Of a DNA stretch of 12,643 nt, positions 6,629 to 12,643 are shown piece after piece. The stretch spans positions 1 through 12,643 of the forward strand of contig CAYXXZ010000091.1 of the NCBI GenBank assembly GCA_964469165.1, read 5' to 3'. The DNA comes from CAYXXZ01 sp964469165. GTDB taxonomy: Bacteria > Pseudomonadota > Gammaproteobacteria > Pseudomonadales > Porticoccaceae. Both the position numbers and the translations under genes were made by a program. The number at the start of each line of letters is the position of its first letter. Position 1 is the stretch's first letter. The notes under the pieces are model-generated. The model was not told the origin of the DNA and ran no database searches. It worked only from the letters and a program-made list of their open reading frames with translations.

Positions 6629-7891
6629 TTACGGCTTGGCCGCCATTCTGGTGCCGCCAACAAAACGCATGATGAAACCCGCTATCAGCAAAAGGGCCAG
6701 TGCCGCCCACATGGCACTGCTGTATGAGCCGGTCAGATCGGACACCAGTCCGGCCAGCGGTGCCGCGGGCGCGGCGAGCAAATACAGAACCGGCAACACC
6801 AATCCCATGACCTTGCTGAAGGATGCAATGGGGAAGCTGCTGGCAATCGACATACCCATCAGCGGGTAATAGCCACCAGAGCCGATGCCCGCCAGGCAGC
6901 ATGCAAAAATCAGCGCCGGCAGGCTGGCGCTGTACATCAGGAACACGATGCCCAGGCCCGTCATCGTCAGGCAGACTTGCCACAGCATCCCCAGGCCAAA
7001 CCTGTCACTGGCTGCGCCGATGAGCAGCTTGCCTGCCACCAGCCCGACAGTGAACACCGAAATGAGGTAAGCCGCATGCACGGGTGAATGTCCCATATCC
7101 GCGGCGTGAGGCACGATATTGACCATCACTCCCGACGTGACGCTGTTTCCCAGCCCGACACAGAGGGCAATCCCCCAGAAAGCCCGGCTGCGCAAAATCC
7201 CCATCATGGATAGAGCGGGTTCCACCCTGACATCACCTGGCGTCGGGGCGACGGGCTGTGCGGCGCCATCGACGTGCAGACCTTTGTCTTCAGGGCGGTT
7301 GGCCACCACCAGCCATACGATCGGCAGCGTAATGATCAAACAGGCAACGGCAAGCACCTGAAACGACACTCGCCAGTCGAAGTTCTCAATCAGCAGCGCC
7401 GCCACCGGTGGCAACAGCAGACCACCCGCGGAAGCGCCGATGGTGCTGATACCCAGGGCCCGCCCACGCAGCGAGTAAAACCAGTTGGTCACCAGCGTGG
7501 ATGCCGGCAACGCCCCCGCCAGAGTGGCGCCTGTGGCGATCAATACGCCATAGATGATCAGCACCTGAAAGATGTGGTTGGCCAGAGAAAGAAGCAGCAG
7601 GCTCGCGGCAAGCACGATAAAGCCGATGACGATCAGATTGCGAATCGACCCTCTCTCGATCAATCGCCCGGCAATGGGTGACGTCACGCCCAGGCCCGCC
7701 ATCAGCAGGGCAAAACCCAGGGTGCTGGTGAAGCGCGAAGCGCCCAGGTCCGTCCCCATCGGATCGATGTAAACACCGTAAACGCTGGTGGAAAGACCCA
7801 CGGCGAAAACCTGGACCAGGAAAGCCACCGCGACGATGTTCCAGCCGTGGAACCAGGGGGTTGCGAGGCCTGTTGTTCTTCTATCGATCAT
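6629..7891 (-). CDS. MFS transporter, oxalate/formate-monocarboxylate (OFA/MCT) type
   Basis: This 420-residue inner-membrane protein has about twelve hydrophobic segments in two halves joined by a hydrophilic loop (GLHVDGAAQPVAPTPGD region). The opening FHGWNIVAVAFLVQVF and the later NWFYSLRGRALGISTIGASAGG are the pattern I associate with OFA/monocarboxylate carriers of the major facilitator superfamily. An organic anion such as a carboxylate is the likely substrate class; the exact one cannot be told. The ATG at 7891 was chosen because the protein begins MIDRRTTGLATPWFHGW, right for the family. The frame stays open upstream to 8113, but that part translates the heptad repeats and overlaps cysS. 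The ribosome site is poor (GGTG). It lies 94 nt behind cysS on the same strand. Confidence 0.9.
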   Translation of the reverse strand: MIDRRTTGLATPWFHGWNIVAVAFLVQVFAVGLSTSVYGVYIDPMGTDLGASRFTSTLGFALLMAGLGVTSPIAGRLIERGSIRNLIVIGFIVLAASLLLLSLANHIFQVLIIYGVLIATGATLAGALPASTLVTNWFYSLRGRALGISTIGASAGGLLLPPVAALLIENFDWRVSFQVLAVACLIITLPIVWLVVANRPEDKGLHVDGAAQPVAPTPGDVRVEPALSMMGILRSRAFWGIALCVGLGNSVTSGVMVNIVPHAADMGHSPVHAAYLISVFTVGLVAGKLLIGAASDRFGLGMLWQVCLTMTGLGIVFLMYSASLPALIFACCLAGIGSGGYYPLMGMSIASSFPIASFSKVMGLVLPVLYLLAAPAAPLAGLVSDLTGSYSSAMWAALALLLIAGFIMRFVGGTRMAAKP

Positions 7892-7907
7892 TGATGCACC
7901 ATGTGAG

Positions 7908-7981
7908 TTTACAGTTTTCAGTTGACAGTTATCAGGGGGGTGCCACGCCCATCCTGTGAACTGTGAACTGTGAACTGAAAG
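7908..7981. repeat. Inverted pair of heptanucleotide arrays around a GC-rich core
   Basis: On the plus strand four degenerate heptads TTNNCAG (7908-7935: TTTACAG, TTTTCAG, TTGACAG, TTATCAG) are followed by a GC-rich core (7936-7953) containing GGGTGCCACGCCC. Then come three exact CTGTGAA units and one degenerate unit (7954-7981). The right-hand set is the complement of the left type, so the two arrays form an inverted repeat. The heptad is the same as in the array at 12591-12643. The element fills most of the gap between cysS and the MFS gene. Confidence 0.8.
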
Positions 7982-7985
7982 CTCT

Positions 7986-9395
7986 TCAGTCTCTTTTCCA
8001 GGTCGTGCCATCCTTGCTGTCTTCGAGAGCGATGCCCTGCTCCTTGAGCTCGTCCCTGATTCGATCCGACAGGGCAAAGTCCCGGTTCTTGCGCGCCTCG
8101 AGACGCTGGGCAATCAGCGCGTCGATCTCGGAACCGGAAAGCCCCGCCGCGGTGGCAGAGCCCGAACCCTGGAAATAGGCTTCGGGATCAACCTGGCAGA
8201 TGCCAAGCACGGCACCCATGGCCTTGATCTGCCCGGCAAGCGTCGCCGCTTCGGCGGAGTTGTCCTGCCGGCGGGCATTGTTGAGCTCCCGCGCCAGGTC
8301 ATACAGCACAGCCAGCGCCTCGCGGGTGTTGAAATCGTCATCCATGGCAGCGACGAAACGCGCGTAAAATGGGCTCCCCGCCAACGCTGCCGCATCCGCC
8401 TCGGCGATATTCCCAAGCCCGCGCAGCGCGGTGTAGAGACGCTCCAGACCGGCTTTCGCCTCGATGAGACTGTCTTCGGAGTAATTGATGGGGCTGCGGT
8501 AGTGGCTCGATACCAGAAAAAAACGCACCACTTCCGGGTGATACTTTTCGAGTACTTCGCGAATGGTGAAAAAATTACCGAGCGATTTCGACATTTTCTC
8601 GTCATTCACCCGCACCGCACCGGCGTGCATCCAGTAATTAACGTAGTGCTTGTGGGTTGCGGCCTCGCTCTGGGCTATCTCGTTTTCATGGTGGGGAAAG
8701 ATCAGGTCCGGGCCACCGCCGTGAATATCGAAGGTAGTGCCCAGGTGGCACGTCGCCATGGCGGAACATTCGATGTGCCAGCCCGGTCGCCCCCAGCCCC
8801 AGGGCGACGCCCAGCCGGTCTCGGTTTCCGGCGCGGCCTTCCACAGGGCGAAATCGCGCGGATCTTCTTTCAGCTCACCGACATCCACCCGCGCCCCCGC
8901 CAGCAGCTCATCCGGCTTCTTGCCGGAGAGCTTGCCATATTCGGGGAAACGCTTGACCCGGTAATAGACATCACTATTGTCCGCCATGTAGGCGTAATGG
9001 TTGTCGACCAGGGTTTGCACCATGCTGATGATATCGTCGATATGCGCCGTGGCGCGGGGCTCGATGTCCGGCGACGCAACACCCAGCGCGCGCTCGTCCT
9101 CGTGCTGCGCCGCGATCATGCGCGTGGTGAGATCCGTAAAAGGCTCGCCGTTTTCCGCGGCGCGATTGAGAATCTTGTCGTCGATATCGGTGATGTTGCG
9201 CACGTAGGTGACATCCCAGCCACGCGAGCGCAGATAGCGCACGATCACGTCGAACCCCACCAGCACCCGCGCATGGCCGATATGGGCATAGTCATAAACG
9301 GTGATGCCGCACACGTACATGGAGATCTTGCCCGGCTCCAGGGGCACGAAGGGCTCCTTGGCCCGCTTCAGGGTGTTGTAAATCTGCAAGGCCAT
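7986..9395 (-). CDS. cysS: Cysteinyl-tRNA synthetase
   Basis: This 469-residue class I aminoacyl-tRNA synthetase charges tRNA-Cys in the cytoplasm (E. coli CysS is 461 residues). The Rossmann-fold signature HIGH is at 38-41 and KMSKS at 267-271. The zinc ligands that select cysteine are present: Cys29, Cys210, His235 and Glu239 (YVCG, HIEC, HHENE). The C-terminal DALR and anticodon-binding region runs from about 340 to the end (KEQGIALEDSKDGTTWKRD). The ATG at 9395 has a strong AAGGAG with a 5-nt spacer (9401-9406) that overlaps the glnS stop codon. The gap to glnS is only 9 nt, so the two form an operon and are probably translationally coupled. A heptad repeat element begins 4 nt past the stop. 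Confidence 0.98.
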   Translation of the reverse strand: MALQIYNTLKRAKEPFVPLEPGKISMYVCGITVYDYAHIGHARVLVGFDVIVRYLRSRGWDVTYVRNITDIDDKILNRAAENGEPFTDLTTRMIAAQHEDERALGVASPDIEPRATAHIDDIISMVQTLVDNHYAYMADNSDVYYRVKRFPEYGKLSGKKPDELLAGARVDVGELKEDPRDFALWKAAPETETGWASPWGWGRPGWHIECSAMATCHLGTTFDIHGGGPDLIFPHHENEIAQSEAATHKHYVNYWMHAGAVRVNDEKMSKSLGNFFTIREVLEKYHPEVVRFFLVSSHYRSPINYSEDSLIEAKAGLERLYTALRGLGNIAEADAAALAGSPFYARFVAAMDDDFNTREALAVLYDLARELNNARRQDNSAEAATLAGQIKAMGAVLGICQVDPEAYFQGSGSATAAGLSGSEIDALIAQRLEARKNRDFALSDRIRDELKEQGIALEDSKDGTTWKRD

Positions 9396-9404
9396 GGCAG
9401 CTCC

Positions 9405-11078
<1,674 letters not shown>

Positions 11079-11150
11079 CGAAATCCTGTAAGCTCCACTC
11101 GAATGCCTGCCAATGGAAGGGCCGCGGCGGCGGCGCCTGTCGAACGGGGC

Positions 11151-11185
11151 ATTATAGCCGCCGTGCCAGCACGGAGGAACCTCCG
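11151..11185 (-). promoter_or_regulatory. glnS promoter with palindrome over the -35 region
   Basis: The minus strand has a perfect TATAAT at 11156-11151, about 72 nt upstream of the glnS ATG. A -35 of TTGACA type is lacking: the hexamer at the right distance is TTCCTC (11179-11174). That position lies within a perfect palindrome, CGGAGG-AA-CCTCCG (11172-11185). A second one, CCGTGC-CA-GCACGG (11161-11174), fills the spacer. A weak -35 covered by dyad symmetry suggests an operator or an activator-dependent promoter (inference). Confidence 0.5.
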
Positions 11186-11213
11186 CCCAGCCGCTGCTCG
11201 AACCAAGTTTTCG

Positions 11214-11242
11214 TTCAAATCGACCGCCAAAATCCTTACAAT
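11214..11242 (+). promoter_or_regulatory. Sigma70 promoter of ppiB-lpxH
   Basis: The -35 TTCAAA (11214-11219) and -10 TACAAT (11237-11242) are separated by 17 nt. The expected start near 11249 gives a leader of about 20 nt, ending in AGGA (11259-11262) 7 nt before the ppiB ATG. It is back-to-back with the glnS promoter, with roughly 60 nt between the two -10 boxes' outer regions. Confidence 0.6.
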
Positions 11243-11269
11243 TGTCGCCGACTGACCTAGGAACGCATC

Positions 11270-11779
11270 ATGATCACATTACATACCAACTATGGCGACA
11301 TCGTCGTCGAGCTCGATTTCGACAAGGCCCCCAAAACGGCGGCCAACTTTCTTCAGTACTGCCGCGACGACTTCTACGCGGGCACGATCTTTCATCGCGT
11401 CATCAACGGCTTCATGATCCAGGGCGGCGGCATGGATGAAAACATGAAGGAAAAAAGTAGCCGCGCCGCCATCGAAAACGAGGCCGACAATGGCCTGGGC
11501 AACGCCACCGGCACCCTGGCCATGGCGCGCACCAGCGACCCCCACTCCGCTTCTTCCCAGTTCTTCATCAATGTCGCCGACAACGACTTCCTCAATCACA
11601 GCGGCAAGAATGCCCAGGGCTGGGGCTACGCCGTCTTCGGCGAGGTGGTCGAGGGCATGGACACCGTCAACAAGATCAAGGCCGTGCCCACCGGCAGCCG
11701 CGGCTTCCACCAGGACGTGCCCGTCGAGACCGTGGTCATCGAGCGGGTCAGCATCTCGGACGCCTACACGGACAAGTAA
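11270..11779 (+). CDS. ppiB: Cytoplasmic peptidyl-prolyl cis-trans isomerase B (cyclophilin)
   Basis: This 169-residue cyclophilin catalyses cis-trans isomerisation of Xaa-Pro bonds during folding. It follows E. coli PpiB (164 residues) almost throughout. Active-site features are the catalytic Arg43 in FHRVINGFMIQGGG (with Phe48 and Gln51), the GTLAMAR segment at 81-87, and SSQFFINV with Phe98-Phe99. There is no signal peptide, so it is the cytoplasmic PpiB form rather than periplasmic PpiA. The ATG at 11270 has AGGA 7 nt upstream. The neighbourhood cysS/ppiB/lpxH is conserved in gammaproteobacteria. lpxH starts 5 nt after the stop, so the two are cotranscribed. Confidence 0.97.
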   Translation: MITLHTNYGDIVVELDFDKAPKTAANFLQYCRDDFYAGTIFHRVINGFMIQGGGMDENMKEKSSRAAIENEADNGLGNATGTLAMARTSDPHSASSQFFINVADNDFLNHSGKNAQGWGYAVFGEVVEGMDTVNKIKAVPTGSRGFHQDVPVETVVIERVSISDAYTDK

Positions 11780-11784
11780 GACTC

Positions 11785-12501
11785 GTGGCCGATCTGTTCA
11801 TATCGGATCTGCACCTCTCCCCGGAACGCCCGGACATCAGCCGGGCGTTTTTTCATTTCCTGCAAACCCGGGCCCGCGAGGCCGAACGCCTGTACATTCT
11901 CGGCGACCTCACCGAAGCCTGGGTCGGCGACGACGACCCCGACCCCCATACCCGCCAGATCGTCGCGGCCTTGCGCACCCTTGGCGAAAGCGGCACCGGG
12001 GTTTTCTTCCAGCACGGCAACCGGGATTTTCTCGTCGGCCAGGGGTTCGCCAGGGAAAGTGGCGCGACGCTGCTCACTGATTACCATGTCCTGAACAGTG
12101 GCGACCAGCGTGTACTGCTGTGCCACGGCGACACCCTGTGCAGCGACGACAAGAGCTACCAGCGCTTCCGGCGCGTGGTGCGCAGCCGCCTCTTCCTGTG
12201 GTGGCTCAGAAATCGCTCTCTCGCCAAGCGCCAGGACATTGCCCGCCGCCTGCGTGCACGCAGCCGCATGGCCAACAGCAACAAGGCCGGCAACATCATG
12301 GATGTCAACGAAGCCAGCGTCGCCCGTGTCATGAAACGCTTTCGCGCCGACCTGCTGATCCACGGCCACACGCACCGCCCCGCCATTCACGACCATGGCG
12401 CCGGACGCCGCGTCGTTCTCGGCGACTGGGGCGATTACGGCTGGTATGCGACACTCGACAACGGCAACGTGGAACTGCACCGCTTCGATATTGATCCGTA
12501 G
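11785..12501 (+). CDS. lpxH: UDP-2,3-diacylglucosamine diphosphatase
   Basis: This 238-residue metallophosphoesterase hydrolyses UDP-2,3-diacylglucosamine to lipid X and UMP, the fourth step of lipid A synthesis, at the inner face of the inner membrane (E. coli LpxH is 240 residues). All Mn-binding motifs are present: Asp8 and His10 (SDLHLS), Asp41 (GDLTEAW), Asn79 (GNRDF), His114 (CHGDT), and His195 and His197 (HGHTHRPA). The LpxH-specific cap segment with SKR/SNK-like RxxNSNKAGNIMDVN is at about 160-175. The start is a GTG at 11785, five bases behind ppiB, with no good ribosome site, so translation probably depends on coupling. The TAG stop (12499-12501) falls inside the palindromic element that follows. 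Confidence 0.97.
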   Translation: MADLFISDLHLSPERPDISRAFFHFLQTRAREAERLYILGDLTEAWVGDDDPDPHTRQIVAALRTLGESGTGVFFQHGNRDFLVGQGFARESGATLLTDYHVLNSGDQRVLLCHGDTLCSDDKSYQRFRRVVRSRLFLWWLRNRSLAKRQDIARRLRARSRMANSNKAGNIMDVNEASVARVMKRFRADLLIHGHTHRPAIHDHGAGRRVVLGDWGDYGWYATLDNGNVELHRFDIDP

Positions 12502-12585
12502 GTTGGGCTGAGAAACGAAGCCCAACAGTTTTCAAGGTGGATATGTCTCACAGATGTTGGGCTTCGTTCCTCAGCCCAACCTACG
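12497..12585. repeat. REP/BIME-like palindromic element overlapping the lpxH stop codon
   Basis: Two 31-nt arms (12497-12527 and 12555-12585) are inverted copies with a single mismatch, separated by 27 nt. Each arm starts CGTAGGTTGGGCTGAG and is itself a small dyad (GTTGGGCT ... AGCCCAAC, 9-nt loop). It can therefore fold as one long hairpin or two short ones, the organisation of paired REP sequences. It directly ends the ppiB-lpxH unit and may act as a terminator or 3' stabiliser, though no U-tract follows. Confidence 0.8.
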
Positions 12586-12590
12586 CACTG

Positions 12591-12643
12591 ACAGTTCACA
12601 GTTCACAGTTCACAGTTCACAGTTCACAGTTCACAGTTCACAG
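12591..12643 (+). repeat. Perfect heptanucleotide tandem array (ACAGTTC)n, truncated by window end
   Basis: Seven exact copies of ACAGTTC plus four bases run to the last base of the window. The same heptad appears in the element at 7908-7981. No gene is seen here. The array resembles in kind the short tandem heptamers (STRR) known from cyanobacteria, but relatedness is not implied. Confidence 0.95.

Noticed and set aside
7892..8113. N-terminal extension of the MFS protein upstream of 7891
   Set aside because: The extension translates the heptad repeats and the opposite part of cysS, and the family's usual N-terminus starts at the ATG at 7891.
12591..12643. CRISPR array
   Set aside because: The 7-bp units are uninterrupted with no spacers and no cas genes nearby.

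Overview
The window looks like a chromosomal segment of a gammaproteobacterium. It carries the glnS-cysS pair next to ppiB-lpxH (an arrangement known from gammaproteobacteria), an E. coli-type AHAS III operon (ilvI-ilvH-ilvC) and lpxH, which implies lipid A and a Gram-negative envelope. The genus cannot be read from the sequence. Most of the window is conserved housekeeping DNA, broken by one unusual divergent gene pair and several kinds of small repeats.

Layout. Positions 1-2371 (minus strand) hold the end-to-start series ilvI, ilvH and the first codons of ilvC: branched-chain amino acid synthesis with a recognisable promoter and a leader of about 215 nt. Positions 2668-3537 (minus) encode an exported 289-residue protein. 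Positions 4016-6481 (plus) encode an 821-residue membrane-anchored coiled-coil protein with five tandem 48-residue repeats. These two genes are divergent. They are unrelated over most of their length, yet both end in the same C-terminal tail (IKxTxxLL..HHPYTxFP). Between them lies a 266-bp MITE-like element with 26-bp perfect terminal inverted repeats and TA flanks. I regard this pair as the best candidate for an undescribed system, probably in the cell envelope.

Positions 6629-7891 (minus) encode an MFS transporter of the oxalate/formate-monocarboxylate type, converging on the coiled-coil gene. Positions 7986-9395 and 9405-11078 (minus) are cysS and glnS, transcribed as glnS-cysS. From a divergent promoter region (11079-11269), ppiB and lpxH run on the plus strand. 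The lpxH stop codon lies inside a REP/BIME-like palindrome (12497-12585), followed by a (ACAGTTC)n heptad array that runs off the window. A related heptad array lies just behind cysS (7908-7981).

Functional themes: branched-chain amino acid synthesis, aminoacyl-tRNA supply (Gln, Cys), prolyl isomerisation, lipid A synthesis, a solute transporter, and the uncharacterised exported/coiled-coil pair. All similarity statements rest on recalled family features; no database search was run.
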